In this document: in pieces, positions 31,779-40,988 of the stretch | How positions within the stretch are numbered: the stretch's first letter is position 1 | Layout: each line of letters begins with the position of its first letter | NCBI RefSeq assembly: GCF_030409335.1 | Contig: NZ_JAUFPN010000069.1 | Location: 40,261-102,842 of the forward strand | Direction: 5' to 3' | Length of the DNA: 62,582 bases | Source of the DNA: Paeniroseomonas aquatica | Lineage (GTDB): Bacteria; Pseudomonadota; Alphaproteobacteria; Acetobacterales; Acetobacteraceae | Translations under genes and position numbers: made by a program | Notes under the pieces: generated by a model | Database searches by the model: none | Told to the model about the DNA's origin: nothing | What the model saw: only the letters and a program-made list of their open reading frames with translations

Positions 31779-33177
31779 AATCCTGATCGTGGATGATGAG
31801 CCGGATATCCGCGCCCTGATCGAGGGGATCCTCTCGGACGAGGGCTACGAGACTCGGCAGGCCGCGAATTCCGATCAGGCGCTGGCGGCCTTCAAGCAGC
31901 GCCGGCCGTCCATGGTGGTGCTCGACATCTGGCTGCAGAATTCGAAGCTGGACGGGCTCGGCATCCTGGCGGCGCTGCACCGCGAGGAGCCGCAGCTGCC
32001 GGTGGTCATGATCTCGGGCCATGGCACCATCGAGACGGCGGTGCGCGCCATCCAGCAGGGCGCCTACGACTTCATCGAGAAGCCCTTCAACTCCGACCGG
32101 CTGCTGCTGGTGGTGGCCCGGGCGCTGGAGGCGGCGCGGCTGCGGCGGGAGAATTCCGAGCTCCGGCTGCGGGCCGGGCCGGAATCGGAGCTGGTCGGCA
32201 CCTCCAGCGGGATCGCCCAGCTGCGGGCGGCGATCGACCGGGTGGCGCCGACCGGCAGCCGCGTGCTGGTCACCGGCCCGGCCGGTGCCGGCAAGGAAGT
32301 GGCGGCACGGATGATCCATGCCCGCTCCCGCCGGGCGGACGGGCCCTTCGTCGCGCTGAACTGCGCCACGCTGAATCCGTCCCGCTTCGAGGAGGAGCTG
32401 TTCGGGCTGGAAGCCGGCACCGATGCCCTGGCGGCGCCGCGCCGGGCCGGCGTGCTGGAGCGCGCCCATGGCGGCACGCTGCTGCTCGACGAGGTGGCGG
32501 ACATGCCGCTCGAGACCCAGGGCAAGATCGTGCGCGCCCTGCAGGAACAGGGCTTCGAGCGGATCGGCGGGGCGGTGCGGGTGAAGGTGGACGTGCGGGT
32601 GATCGCCACCACCAACCGCGACCTGCAGGCCGAGATCGCCGCCGGGCGGTTCCGCGAGGACCTCTACTACCGGCTCGCGGTGGTGCCGCTGCGGATCCCC
32701 GCCCTGCGCGAACGGCGGGAGGACGTGCCGGCGCTGGCGCGGCACTTCATGGTGCGCTCCGGCGAGACCTCGGGCATGCCTTCCCGGGAGCTGGCCGAGG
32801 ATGCGATGGCGGCGCTGCAGGCCTATGACTGGCCGGGCAACGTCCGGCAGCTGCGCAACCTGATCGACTGGCTGCTGATCATGGCCCCCGGTGAGGCGCG
32901 GGAGCCGATCCGGGCGGAGATGCTGCCGCCCGAGGTGGGCTCGGCGGCGCCGGCCATGCTGAAGCTGGACCGCAGCTCGGAGATCATGACCCTGCCGCTG
33001 CGCGAGGCGCGGGAGCTGTTCGAGAAGCAGTACCTCGAGGCCCAGCTGCTGCGCTTCGGCGGCAACATCAGCCGCACCGCCAATTTCGTCGGCATGGAGC
33101 GCAGCGCGCTGCACCGGAAGCTGAAATTCCTCGGCGTCCATGCCGAGGATCGGGTGCCCGTCAGCACCGGGCTGTGA
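31768..33177 (+). CDS. ntrX: Response regulator NtrX, lacking the sigma-54 contact loop
   Basis: 469 residues. Receiver domain with Asp53 (MVVLDIWLQ), AAA+ domain with Walker A GPAGAGKE and Walker B LLLDEVADMP, and a C-terminal Fis-type helix-turn-helix (GGNISRTANFVGMERSALHRKL). Where NtrC has GAFTGA, this protein reads GLEAGTDALAAPRRAG (about 213-228), so it cannot contact sigma-54 in the usual way. Loss of the motif is known in NtrX of several alphaproteobacteria. It overlaps ntrY by 11 bases; a nearby in-frame start is possible. Confidence 0.95.
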   Translation: MAHEILIVDDEPDIRALIEGILSDEGYETRQAANSDQALAAFKQRRPSMVVLDIWLQNSKLDGLGILAALHREEPQLPVVMISGHGTIETAVRAIQQGAYDFIEKPFNSDRLLLVVARALEAARLRRENSELRLRAGPESELVGTSSGIAQLRAAIDRVAPTGSRVLVTGPAGAGKEVAARMIHARSRRADGPFVALNCATLNPSRFEEELFGLEAGTDALAAPRRAGVLERAHGGTLLLDEVADMPLETQGKIVRALQEQGFERIGGAVRVKVDVRVIATTNRDLQAEIAAGRFREDLYYRLAVVPLRIPALRERREDVPALARHFMVRSGETSGMPSRELAEDAMAALQAYDWPGNVRQLRNLIDWLLIMAPGEAREPIRAEMLPPEVGSAAPAMLKLDRSSEIMTLPLREARELFEKQYLEAQLLRFGGNISRTANFVGMERSALHRKLKFLGVHAEDRVPVSTGL

Positions 33178-33209
33178 CATGCTCGGGCCTCGGCAGACCG
33201 GGGTCCTTC

Positions 33210-34082
33210 ATGTCGCGCATCGCCTATGTCAACGGCCGCTACGTCGATCAGCGGCTGGCCGAAGTGAACATCGAGGACCGCGGCTACCAGTTCGGCGACG
33301 GCATCTACGAGGTGGTGCACCTCTATGCCGGCCGCTTCGTCGACGAGGACCTTCACCTGGCCCGGCTGGAACGCTCGCTCGCCGAGATGCGGCTGCCGAT
33401 GCCGATGTCCCGCGCCGCCCTGCGCCACGTGCTGGCCGAGGTGGCGCGGCGGAACCGCGTCTCCGAGGGGCTGCTCTACATGCAGGTCACGCGCGGCGTG
33501 GCGCGGCGGGACCATGCCTTCCCCTCCGGCGCGGTGCCGCCGGCGCTGGTGGTGACGGTCAAGCGCATCCCGCCCTATCCCGCCAGCGTCGACCGCTGGG
33601 GCGCCAAGGCCATCACCCTGCCGGACCAGCGCTGGGCGCGGCGGGACATCAAGACCATCAACCTGCTGCCCAACTGCCTGGCGCGGCAGGCGGCGCGCGA
33701 GCAGGGCGCGGCCGAGGCCATCCTGTATGACGCGGCGACCGGCCTGGTGACCGAGGGGGCGGCGACCACCTTCTGGATCGTCGATGCCGCGGGGGTCATC
33801 CGCACCCGCCACCTCGACCATGTCATCCTGCCCGGCTGCACCCGGGCGGCGTTGCTGGCCGAGATGCAGGCGGCCGGCATGGAATTCGAGGACCGTCCCT
33901 TCACCCTGGAGGAAGCCCGGGCGGCGCGGGAGGCCTTCCTGACCTCGGCGACCTCCTTCGTGAAGCCGATCGTGGCGCTGGACGGCGTGCCGGTCGGGGA
34001 TGGGACGGTCGGGCCGGTCGTGCGCCGGTTGTTCGAGATCTTTGCCCGCCACGTGAAGGGCAGCCTCGGGAACGCCGCATGA
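33210..34082 (+). CDS. dat: D-amino-acid transaminase (fold-type IV PLP enzyme)
   Basis: 290 residues. Interconverts D-amino acids and 2-oxo acids, for example D-alanine and D-glutamate. The N-terminus IAYVNGRYVDQRLAEVNIEDRGYQFGDGIYEV is typical of the family; the PLP Lys is in RRDIKTINLLPNCLARQ, and GLVTEGAATTFW and SATSFVKPI bind the cofactor. The ATG at 33210 gives the usual family start; a GTG at 33174 overlapping the ntrX stop would add 12 residues. It is followed by the HAD gene with an ATGA overlap. Branched-chain aminotransferase is the main alternative. Confidence 0.87.
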   Translation: MSRIAYVNGRYVDQRLAEVNIEDRGYQFGDGIYEVVHLYAGRFVDEDLHLARLERSLAEMRLPMPMSRAALRHVLAEVARRNRVSEGLLYMQVTRGVARRDHAFPSGAVPPALVVTVKRIPPYPASVDRWGAKAITLPDQRWARRDIKTINLLPNCLARQAAREQGAAEAILYDAATGLVTEGAATTFWIVDAAGVIRTRHLDHVILPGCTRAALLAEMQAAGMEFEDRPFTLEEARAAREAFLTSATSFVKPIVALDGVPVGDGTVGPVVRRLFEIFARHVKGSLGNAA

Positions 34083-34732
34083 CCCCGCCCAAGGCGATCC
34101 TTTGGGATTGGGACAACACGCTGGTCGATGGCTGGCTCGCCATCGCCGCCGGGCTCAACGCCGCCTTCGCCCGCTTCGGCCTGCCGGAATGGAGCGTGGC
34201 GGAGGTGAAGGGCAACGTCCGCCGGTCCCTGCGCGAGAGCTTTCCCGGGATCTTCGGCAGCGACTGGGAGGCCGCCCGGGACATCTTCTACGCCGAGGTC
34301 CGCGCCCGCCACCTGGCGGTGCTGACCCCGATGCCCGGCGCGGCCGGGGTGATCGCCGCGGTCGCCGGGGCCGGGCTGCCGCAGGGGGTGATCAGCAACA
34401 AGCAGGGGCCGCTGCTGCGGGCGGAGGCGGCGCATCTCGGCTGGGCCGGGCAGTTCCGCATCCTGCTCGGGGCCGGCGATGCCGCCATGGACAAGCCGGA
34501 CCCGGCGCCCTTCCGCCTGGCCCTGCCGGCCCTCGGGCAGGTCGCCGGGCCGGAGGTCTGGTATGTCGGCGACACCGCGCTCGACATGCAGGCGGCCCGC
34601 AATGCCGGCTGCACCCCGGTGTTGCTGGGGGATGCGGCGCATGACGGCGGGGTCGCCGCGGCGGCGCCGGCATTTGCATTTCCGGATGCGATGGCGCTCA
34701 CTGCCTACCTGCGCGGCGGAACGGCGGGGTAA
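34079..34732 (+). CDS. HAD-family phosphatase (phosphoglycolate phosphatase-like)
   Basis: 217 residues. Motif I WDWDNTLVDG contains the nucleophile and acid Asp; motif II is VISNKQG; Lys in KPDPAPF is motif III; YVGDTALDMQAARNAG is motif IV. The inserted cap is helical (about 15-80), placing it in the PGP-like subgroup. Substrate unknown. It overlaps the dat stop by 4 bases and sits between ntrX-dat and hfq, as in related genomes. Confidence 0.85.
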   Translation: MTPPKAILWDWDNTLVDGWLAIAAGLNAAFARFGLPEWSVAEVKGNVRRSLRESFPGIFGSDWEAARDIFYAEVRARHLAVLTPMPGAAGVIAAVAGAGLPQGVISNKQGPLLRAEAAHLGWAGQFRILLGAGDAAMDKPDPAPFRLALPALGQVAGPEVWYVGDTALDMQAARNAGCTPVLLGDAAHDGGVAAAAPAFAFPDAMALTAYLRGGTAG

Positions 34733-34823
34733 TGCCCGAGGCCGTGGCAAGGCGGCCCGGCATGCCCTCCACGAGGGTCTGGCATCGCTTGCCAATCCCG
34801 CATCAACATTGGATGGTGCAGTC

Positions 34824-34853
34824 TTCAGCGGGGCAAACCCGTTTCGGTATACT
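34824..34853 (+). promoter_or_regulatory. hfq: Probable hfq promoter
   Basis: A TATACT -10 box (34848-34853) with a weak TTCAGC (34824-34829) 18 bases upstream, about 39 bases before the chosen hfq start. The stretch is clearly AT-richer than the preceding HAD gene, so hfq-hflX may have its own promoter in addition to readthrough from the ntr genes. Confidence 0.5.
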
Positions 34854-34891
34854 GCCTTAAGGTGGATGCCAACAAAAAGAAGGACCGTGCC

Positions 34892-35218
34892 GTGGCAGCC
34901 GAGAAGTCCCAGAACGTGCAGGATGTATTCCTGAACCACGTTCGCAAAAGCAAGACTCCGGTCACGATTTTCCTCGTGAATGGTGTCAAACTCCAAGGAA
35001 TTATCACTTGGTTTGATAATTTCTCCGTCCTGCTGCGTCGGGACGGTCATACCCAGCTTGTCTACAAGCACGCCATCAGCACCGTGATGCCGGGCGCGCC
35101 GATACAGCTCTTCGATGCGACCGCCGCCGCCCGCGAAGGCGCCCCGGCCGCCACCGTCGCCCGCGAGGGCACCACCCTGACCATGAACCGTGAGGTCAAC
35201 CCTGTCGGCGGAGACTGA
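34892..35218 (+). CDS. hfq: RNA chaperone Hfq
   Basis: 108 residues from a GTG at 34892, chosen because AGGA lies 7 bases upstream and the protein then starts V(M)[14 protein letters not shown] like other alphaproteobacterial Hfq; an upstream in-frame GTG at 34862 would add 10 residues. Sm1 and Sm2 are intact: [27 protein letters not shown] and the pore motif YKHAIST. The C-terminal tail is longer than usual and ends beyond the hflX start (29-base overlap). The first two thirds use AT-rich codons, unlike every neighbour, and contain a perfect inverted repeat (34999-35021). Confidence 0.96.
   Translation: MAAEKSQNVQDVFLNHVRKSKTPVTIFLVNGVKLQGIITWFDNFSVLLRRDGHTQLVYKHAISTVMPGAPIQLFDATAAAREGAPAATVAREGTTLTMNREVNPVGGD
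34999..35021. repeat. AT-rich 8-bp inverted repeat inside hfq
   Basis: AATTATCA (34999-35006) and TGATAATT (35014-35021) are perfect complements around a 7-base spacer, extendable to ten pairs with one G-U. It lies in the codons of the conserved GIITWFDNF region, so it may be a by-product of that sequence, a hairpin in the mRNA or an operator. Confidence 0.65.
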
Positions 35219-36572
35219 CCCCGGGCTGCCGGCGCCTGCGAACGACCGCGGCGACGGCTCCGACACCGGCCCCACCCGGGCCGCTGTCATCCTGCCCTAT
35301 GAGAAGCAGCCCCGCGGCACCGGCAGCCATGCCTTCGATGCCGCGCCCAGGGCTGCCGAGGCGCGTCTTGCGGAAGCCGTAGGGCTGGCCGCGAGCATCG
35401 GCGTGACCATCGTCCATCAGGCGATCGTGCCGCTGCGGGAACGCCGGCCGAGCACCTTCCTCGGCGACGGCCAGGTGGCGATGGCCAAGCAGGCGATCGA
35501 CGACCAGCGGGTCGCGGTGGTGGTGGTGGACGCCGCGCTCACGCCGGTGCAGCAGCGCAACCTCGAGCGCGAGTGGCGCTGCAAGGTCATCGACCGCACC
35601 GGGCTGATCCTCGAGATCTTCGGCGAGCGGGCCCGCACCAAGGAGGGCGCGCTACAGGTCGAGCTGGCCCACCTGGACTACCAGCGCACCCGGCTGGTGC
35701 GGTCCTGGACCCACCTCGAGCGGCAGCGCGGCGGCTTCGGCTTCCTCGGCGGCCCCGGCGAGTCGCAGATCGAGATCGACCGCCGCCTCATCACCGACCG
35801 CATGGTGAAGCTGAAGAAGGAGCTGGACCAGGTCCGGCGCACCCGCGGCCTGCACCGCCGGCAGCGGGAGAAGGTGCCCTACCCGGTCATCGCCCTGGTC
35901 GGCTACACCAATGCCGGCAAGTCCACCCTGTTCAACGCGCTGACCGGCGCCGGCGTCTATGCCCAGGACCAGCTCTTCGCCACGCTCGACCCGACCATGC
36001 GCGGCATCCGCCTGCCGTCGGGGCGGCGGGCGATCCTGTCGGATACCGTCGGCTTCATCTCGGAGCTGCCGACCCAGCTGGTCGAGGCCTTCCGGGCGAC
36101 GCTCGAGGAGGTGGCCGCGGCCGACATCATCCTGCATGTCCGCGACGTGGCGCATCCGGATACCGCGGCCCAGCGCAGCGACGTGCTGAAGGTGCTTGAG
36201 GAGATGGCTGAAGGTGCCCATGCCCCGCTCGACGAGGGCTGGCAGCGCCGGGTGGTCGAGGTACTGAACAAGGCCGACCTGCTGGGCGGCGTCGGCGCCG
36301 TGCCGGGAGCCGCCGCCGAGGGCGACAGCGCCATCGCCGTCTCCGCCATGACCGGGGAGGGGCTGCCGGCCTTGCTGGACGCGCTGGATGCCCGGCTTTC
36401 GGCCAATCTGGAAACCGTGCGCTACGCCATCCCCTCGCAGGACGGCGCCCGCCTCGCCTGGCTGTACCGCCATGGCGAGGTGATCGAACGCGCCGATACC
36501 GAGGATGACGTGCAGGTGACGGTAAGGCTTTCCGCGACCGACCGGGCCCGGTTCGAGCAGCCGCCGGCATGA
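35190..36572 (+). CDS. hflX: GTPase HflX
   Basis: 460 residues from a GTG at 35190. Ribosome-binding GTPase that rescues or splits stalled 70S ribosomes under stress (family). An N-terminal HflX-type domain precedes the glycine-rich linker block [20 protein letters not shown]1 is [12 protein letters not shown]2/G3 LDPTMR and [13 protein letters not shown]4 NKAD, G5 VSAMTGEG. The start inside hfq (29-base overlap) indicates coupled translation; later starts exist but would cut a poorly conserved N-terminus. The hfq-hflX order is widespread in proteobacteria. Confidence 0.95.
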   Translation: MRSTLSAETDPGLPAPANDRGDGSDTGPTRAAVILPYEKQPRGTGSHAFDAAPRAAEARLAEAVGLAASIGVTIVHQAIVPLRERRPSTFLGDGQVAMAKQAIDDQRVAVVVVDAALTPVQQRNLEREWRCKVIDRTGLILEIFGERARTKEGALQVELAHLDYQRTRLVRSWTHLERQRGGFGFLGGPGESQIEIDRRLITDRMVKLKKELDQVRRTRGLHRRQREKVPYPVIALVGYTNAGKSTLFNALTGAGVYAQDQLFATLDPTMRGIRLPSGRRAILSDTVGFISELPTQLVEAFRATLEEVAAADIILHVRDVAHPDTAAQRSDVLKVLEEMAEGAHAPLDEGWQRRVVEVLNKADLLGGVGAVPGAAAEGDSAIAVSAMTGEGLPALLDALDARLSANLETVRYAIPSQDGARLAWLYRHGEVIERADTEDDVQVTVRLSATDRARFEQPPA

Positions 36573-37402
36573 GCCGGCGCTTCGACCTGGCGGCCATGGC
36601 GGATGTTGCCGCCCTGCTGCGCGCGGCCACCCGGGCCGAGATCCTGCCCCGCTTCCGCCGACTGACGACCGAGGCGGTGCGGACCAAATCCGGCCCGCTC
36701 GACCTGGTGACCGACGCCGACGAGGCGGCCGAGCGGATGATCACGGCCGGGCTGCTCGCCCGCTTCCCCGGCTGCGTCGTGGTCGGGGAGGAGGCCTGCG
36801 CGGCCGAGCCCGCGCTGCTGACGCAGCTGGCCGGCGCCGAGCTCTCCTTCGTGGTCGACCCGGTGGACGGCACCGCCAATTTCGCCGCCGGCCTGCCGCT
36901 GTTCGGCTGCATGGCCGCCGCCATGGTGCGGGGCGAGATCGTGGCCAGCTGGATCCACGACCCGCTCGGCGACGACACCGCCATGGCGCTGCGCGGGGAG
37001 GGGGCCTGGATCGAGGCGCCCGACGGCCACCGCCGCGACCTCCGGGTGGCGGCACCGGTGCCGGTGAACCGCATGGTCGCCGCCGTCTCCTGGAGCTGGC
37101 TGGCCGAGCCGCTGCGCTCGCGCGTCACTTCCCGGCTGCCGCGGCTGGCGGCCAGCGTCGGCTTCCGCTGCGCCGCGCATGAATACCGCATGGTCGCCGG
37201 CGGGCACGCCCATGCGCTGCTCTACAACAAGCTGATGCCCTGGGACCATGCGCCGGGCTGGCTGCTGCACCGCGAGGCCGGGGGCCATGCCGCCCGCTTC
37301 GACGGCAGCGCCTACGGGCCGCACCTGACCAGCGGCGGGCTGATCATGGCGCCCGACCGGGACAGCTGGGAGGCCCTGCGGGAGGCGCTCCTCGGCGAAT
37401 AG
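36569..37402 (+). CDS. Inositol monophosphatase family protein
   Basis: 277 residues. Lithium-sensitive magnesium phosphatase family. Metal-binding motifs: VVGEE (Glu), DPVDGTANFAAGLPLFG (Asp-Pro-x-Asp-Gly-Thr) and WDHAPGWLL (late Asp). Family members act on inositol phosphates, histidinol phosphate or fructose-1,6-bisphosphate; motifs alone do not decide. It overlaps hflX by 4 bases and ends the long run that begins at dusB. Confidence 0.88.
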   Translation: MSRRFDLAAMADVAALLRAATRAEILPRFRRLTTEAVRTKSGPLDLVTDADEAAERMITAGLLARFPGCVVVGEEACAAEPALLTQLAGAELSFVVDPVDGTANFAAGLPLFGCMAAAMVRGEIVASWIHDPLGDDTAMALRGEGAWIEAPDGHRRDLRVAAPVPVNRMVAAVSWSWLAEPLRSRVTSRLPRLAASVGFRCAAHEYRMVAGGHAHALLYNKLMPWDHAPGWLLHREAGGHAARFDGSAYGPHLTSGGLIMAPDRDSWEALREALLGE

Positions 37403-37478
37403 CCGTCATCGCGAGCGGTGATGGCCGGGACGCCGCGCAGTCGCCTATGGTCCGCCCGAACAGAGCGGAGCATCGACC

Positions 37479-38375
37479 ATGTCTGACGACGTATCCCTGG
37501 TGATCCTGCCGCGCGCCCATGACGTGGGCGGCTTCGAGGTACGGCGCGCCCTGCCGGCCCAGCAGCGGCAGATGGTCGGGCCCTTCATCTTCTTCGACCA
37601 GATGGGGCCGGGCGAATTCCTGGCCGGTGCCGGGCTCGACGTGCGGCCGCATCCGCACATCGGGCTCTCGACCGTGACCTACCTGTTCGAGGGCTCGATC
37701 CAGCACCGCGACAGCCTCGGCTCGGACCAGCCGATCCTGCCGGGCGACGTCAACTGGATGACGGCGGGGCGGGGCATCACCCATTCCGAGCGCAGCAGCG
37801 CCGAGAGCCGGCAGGCGCGGCGCAGCCTGGCGGGCATCCAGTCCTGGGTGGCACTGCCCAAGTCGGCCGAGGAGACGGCGCCCGACTTCGCCCACCACGC
37901 CGCGGCGAGCCTGCCCTTCGCCGAGGAGGGCGGGCTGGCGCTGCGGCTGATCGCCGGGGAGGGCTGGGGCATGCAGGCGCCGGTCGCCGTCTCCTCCCCG
38001 CTGTTCTACGCCGATGCGGTGCTGGCGCCGGGCGCCTCGGTGCCGATGCCGGACCAGCACGAGGAACGCGCCGCCTATGTGCTGGAGGGCGAGGTGACCT
38101 CCGGCGGGGAGACGCATGGGGCGGGGCGGATGCTGGTCTTCCACCCGCGCTCCTCGCTCGCGCTCAAGGCCGGGCCGCAGGGGGCGCGTCTGCTGCTGCT
38201 GGGCGGCGCGGCCATGGACGGGCCGCGGCATGTCTTCTGGAACTTCGTCAGCTCCTCGCGCGAGCGGATCGAGCAGGCCAAGGCGGATTGGCAGGCGGGG
38301 CGGTTCGCCAAGGTGCCGAGCGATGCGGTGGAGTTCATTCCGTTGCCGGAGAAGGTGCGGATTGGGCCGAAATAA
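37479..38375 (+). CDS. Pirin family protein
   Basis: 298 residues, bicupin. The N-terminal cupin carries the pirin metal site in HPHIGLSTVTYLFEG (His-x-His with a later Glu) and the MTAGRGITHSER block; the C-terminal cupin is diverged (VLEGEVTSGG). Bacterial pirins include quercetinases and redox-modulating proteins; the role here is open. Its stop at 38373-38375 directly touches the left end of a palindromic element. Confidence 0.92.
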   Translation: MSDDVSLVILPRAHDVGGFEVRRALPAQQRQMVGPFIFFDQMGPGEFLAGAGLDVRPHPHIGLSTVTYLFEGSIQHRDSLGSDQPILPGDVNWMTAGRGITHSERSSAESRQARRSLAGIQSWVALPKSAEETAPDFAHHAAASLPFAEEGGLALRLIAGEGWGMQAPVAVSSPLFYADAVLAPGASVPMPDQHEERAAYVLEGEVTSGGETHGAGRMLVFHPRSSLALKAGPQGARLLLLGGAAMDGPRHVFWNFVSSSRERIEQAKADWQAGRFAKVPSDAVEFIPLPEKVRIGPK

Positions 38376-38517
38376 GGAAGGTTGGGGAGAAGGTATTCTC
38401 CCCAAGCCCCTCATCTATTTCTGGGAGTTAGCACTTGCCGCGCGGCGAAGCCTGGACTCACAGAAAGCAAAGGTGGGGCTTGGGGAGGAAATGCTTTTTC
38501 CTCCCTAACCTTCCTTC
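38376..38517. repeat. 142-bp palindromic element, copy A
   Basis: Two flanking hairpins (TTGGGGAG at 38382 with CTCCCCAA at 38398; GGGAGGAAA at 38483 with TTTCCTCCC at 38497) enclose a centre containing the imperfect palindrome GAGTTAGCACTTGCC/GGCGAAGCCTGGACTC. The outer ends GGAAGGTT and AACCTTCC are also complementary. Copy B (53115-53256) has the same length and layout in opposite orientation. It contains no open frame and resembles a MITE or REP-type element. Confidence 0.85.
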
Positions 38518-38580
38518 CTGCATGCCGGGATTGCGCCACCGGCCTTCGCGCCGGCCACCACTGCGTGATAGGGATGCCCC

Positions 38581-39045
38581 ATGTCCGACGCACCCTTCCC
38601 CATTGCGATCGGCGGCGACCATGCCGGCCTGCCGCTGAAAACCATCCTCCAGCAGGCCCTGGCCGAGGCCGGCCATCCGCTGCTGGATTTCGGCACCAAT
38701 GCGACCGCCAGCGTCGACTACCCCGATTTCGCGCATGAGGTCTGTGCCGCGGTGCAGGACGGCCGGGCGCGCTTCGGCGTGCTGGTCTGCGGCACCGGCA
38801 TCGGCATGTCGATCGCCGCCAACCGCCATGGCGGGATTCGCGCCGCGGTGCTGCATTCGACCACCGAGGCGAGGCTTACCAGGGCGCACAATGATGCCAA
38901 TGTAGCGGCCTTCGGCGCCCGGCTGATCGGGCCCGAGGTGGCGATCGATGCGCTGCGGGCCTTCCTGGAGACCGAGTTCGAAGGCGGCCGCCATGCCCGG
39001 CGCCTCGCCAAGCTGGCACCAGATGCCATTCCTGCAAACGGGTGA
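38581..39045 (+). CDS. rpiB: Ribose-5-phosphate isomerase B
   Basis: 154 residues. Isomerises ribose-5-phosphate and ribulose-5-phosphate in the pentose phosphate pathway. The N-terminus [14 protein letters not shown], the active-site Cys in [17 protein letters not shown], and [15 protein letters not shown] match RpiB/LacAB. It starts 64 bases after the palindromic element and ends 4 bases before glyA. The rpiB-glyA-nrdR order is common in alphaproteobacteria. Confidence 0.95.
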   Translation: MSDAPFPIAIGGDHAGLPLKTILQQALAEAGHPLLDFGTNATASVDYPDFAHEVCAAVQDGRARFGVLVCGTGIGMSIAANRHGGIRAAVLHSTTEARLTRAHNDANVAAFGARLIGPEVAIDALRAFLETEFEGGRHARRLAKLAPDAIPANG

Positions 39046-39049
39046 CGCC

Positions 39050-40351
39050 ATGAACGAGACAACCGCCTACCGCAGCCCCGCCCGCTTCTTCAGCGCCTCC
39101 GTCGCCGAGGCCGATCCCGAGCTCGCCGAGGCCATCGGCCTGGAGCTTGGCCGGCAGCAGGACGGGATCGAGCTGATCGCCTCGGAGAACATCGTCTCCC
39201 GCGCCGTGATGGAAGCCCAGGGGTCGGTGCTGACCAACAAGTATGCCGAAGGCTATTCGGGGCGCCGGTACTACGGCGGCTGCGAATACGTCGACATCGC
39301 CGAGAACCTGGCGATCGCCCGGGCCACCAAGCTGTTCGACTGCGGCTTCGCCAATGTGCAGCCGCATTCGGGGGCACAGGCCAACCAGGCGGTCTTCCTG
39401 GCGCTGCTGCAGCCGGGCGATGCCTTCATGGGCCTCGACCTCGCCGCGGGCGGGCATCTGACGCATGGCTCGCCGGCGAACCTGTCGGGCAAGTGGTTCA
39501 AGCCGGTGCCCTATACGGTGCGGCGCGAGGACCAGCGGATCGACATGGCGGAGGTCCGGCGGATCGCGCTGGAATCCAGGCCCAAGCTGATCATCGCCGG
39601 CGGCTCCGCCTATGCGCGGCATTGGGACTTCGCGGAGTTCCGGGCGATCGCCGATGAGATCGGCGCCTGGTTCATGGTGGACATGGCGCATTTCGCCGGG
39701 CTGGTGGCGGGCGGCGCGCATCCGTCGCCCTTCCCGCACGCGCATGTGGCGACGACCACCACGCACAAGACCCTGCGGGGCCCGCGCGGCGGCATGATCC
39801 TCACGAACGACGAGGCGCTGGCCAAGAAGTTCAACAGCGCCGTCTTCCCCGGGCTGCAGGGCGGGCCGCTGATGCATGTCATCGCCGCCAAGGCGGTCGC
39901 CTTCGGCGAGGCGCTGAAGCCGGAATTCCGCGCCTATTCCCGCGCCGTGGTCGGCAATGCCGTGGCATTGGCCGAGGAGCTGAAGGCCCAGGGCCTCGAC
40001 CTCGTCACCGGCGGCACCGAGAACCACCTGGTGCTGGTCGACCTCAGGCCGAAGAAGCTGACCGGCAAGCTGGCTGAGGGCGGGCTGAACCGGGCGCATC
40101 TCACCTGCAACAAGAATGCGATTCCCTTCGATCCGGAGAAGCCGATGGTCACCTCCGGCGTGCGGCTCGGCACCCCGGCCGGCACCACGCGCGGCTTCGG
40201 CGAGGCGGAGTTCCGCGAGGTCGGCAAGCTGATCGGCGAGGTGCTGGATGGGCTTGCCAGCGCCAACGACGTGGCCGCCAATACCGCGGTCGAGGAATCC
40301 GTGAAGGCGCGCGTGCTCGCGCTCTGCCAGCGCTTCCCGATCTACCAGTAA
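39050..40351 (+). CDS. glyA: Serine hydroxymethyltransferase
   Basis: 433 residues. PLP enzyme that transfers the serine hydroxymethyl group to tetrahydrofolate, giving glycine and methylene-THF. Visible: [30 protein letters not shown], and [16 protein letters not shown] with the Schiff-base Lys. The start at 39050 gives the usual N-terminus. It is 4 bases downstream of rpiB and 25 upstream of nrdR, so the three form an operon. No glycine riboswitch is visible. Confidence 0.98.
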   Translation: MNETTAYRSPARFFSASVAEADPELAEAIGLELGRQQDGIELIASENIVSRAVMEAQGSVLTNKYAEGYSGRRYYGGCEYVDIAENLAIARATKLFDCGFANVQPHSGAQANQAVFLALLQPGDAFMGLDLAAGGHLTHGSPANLSGKWFKPVPYTVRREDQRIDMAEVRRIALESRPKLIIAGGSAYARHWDFAEFRAIADEIGAWFMVDMAHFAGLVAGGAHPSPFPHAHVATTTTHKTLRGPRGGMILTNDEALAKKFNSAVFPGLQGGPLMHVIAAKAVAFGEALKPEFRAYSRAVVGNAVALAEELKAQGLDLVTGGTENHLVLVDLRPKKLTGKLAEGGLNRAHLTCNKNAIPFDPEKPMVTSGVRLGTPAGTTRGFGEAEFREVGKLIGEVLDGLASANDVAANTAVEESVKARVLALCQRFPIYQ

Positions 40352-40376
40352 GGCTGCTCCGGAAAGGGCACGCGGC

Positions 40377-40829
40377 ATGAAGTGCCCCTATTGCGGCAGT
40401 GAGGACACCCAGGTGAAGGACAGCCGCCCGGCGGAGGATGCCGCGGCGATCCGCCGGCGGCGGTCCTGCCCCGCCTGCGGCAGCCGCTTCACCACCTTCG
40501 AGCGGGTGCAGCTCCGCGAGCTGACGGTGCTGAAGACCGATGGCCGGCGGGCACCCTTCGACCGGGAGAAGCTGGCGCGGTCCATCCGCGTGGCGCTGCG
40601 CAAGCGGCCGATCGACGAGGATCGGGTCGAGCGGATCGTCAACGGCATCCAGCGGCGCCTCGAGATGGAGGCGGAGGCCGAGGTCTCCTCCCGCCAGATC
40701 GGCGAGATCGTCATGGAGACGCTGAAGGAGGTGGACCAAGTGGCCTATGTCCGCTTCGCCAGCGTCTACCGCAATTTCCGCGAGGCGAAGGACTTCCGCG
40801 CCTTCCTCGGCGAGCTCGACGGCAAGTAG
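40377..40829 (+). CDS. nrdR: Transcriptional repressor NrdR
   Basis: 150 residues. Zinc-ribbon and ATP-cone protein that represses ribonucleotide reductase genes when dATP is high. The ribbon has two CxxC pairs: MKCPYCGS and [17 protein letters not shown]; the ATP-cone follows ([20 protein letters not shown]). It follows glyA by 25 bases. NrdR-box targets are not expected in this window. Confidence 0.97.
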   Translation: MKCPYCGSEDTQVKDSRPAEDAAAIRRRRSCPACGSRFTTFERVQLRELTVLKTDGRRAPFDREKLARSIRVALRKRPIDEDRVERIVNGIQRRLEMEAEAEVSSRQIGEIVMETLKEVDQVAYVRFASVYRNFREAKDFRAFLGELDGK

Positions 40830-40988
40830 CCGCCGCCCGCCGCAGGGCCACGATAACAGGGCGCTTCGCTAAGGATGGCACCGCGGTGACGCGGGCGGGG
40901 CAGGGTGATGCCGGACACGGCGATCCGGCCCTGAAGCACTTGGCCGGGCCAAGCTCACCTGCGATTTTTCGGCACATGATGGGAAGGA

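Noticed and set aside
34787-34804. Possible sigma-54 promoter TGGCATCGCTTGCC upstream of hfq
   Set aside because: The GG and GC elements are separated by eight bases instead of ten, so the spacing rules out a normal sigma-54 site.
39001-39050. Glycine riboswitch before glyA
   Set aside because: glyA begins 4 bases after the rpiB stop, leaving no room for a riboswitch.
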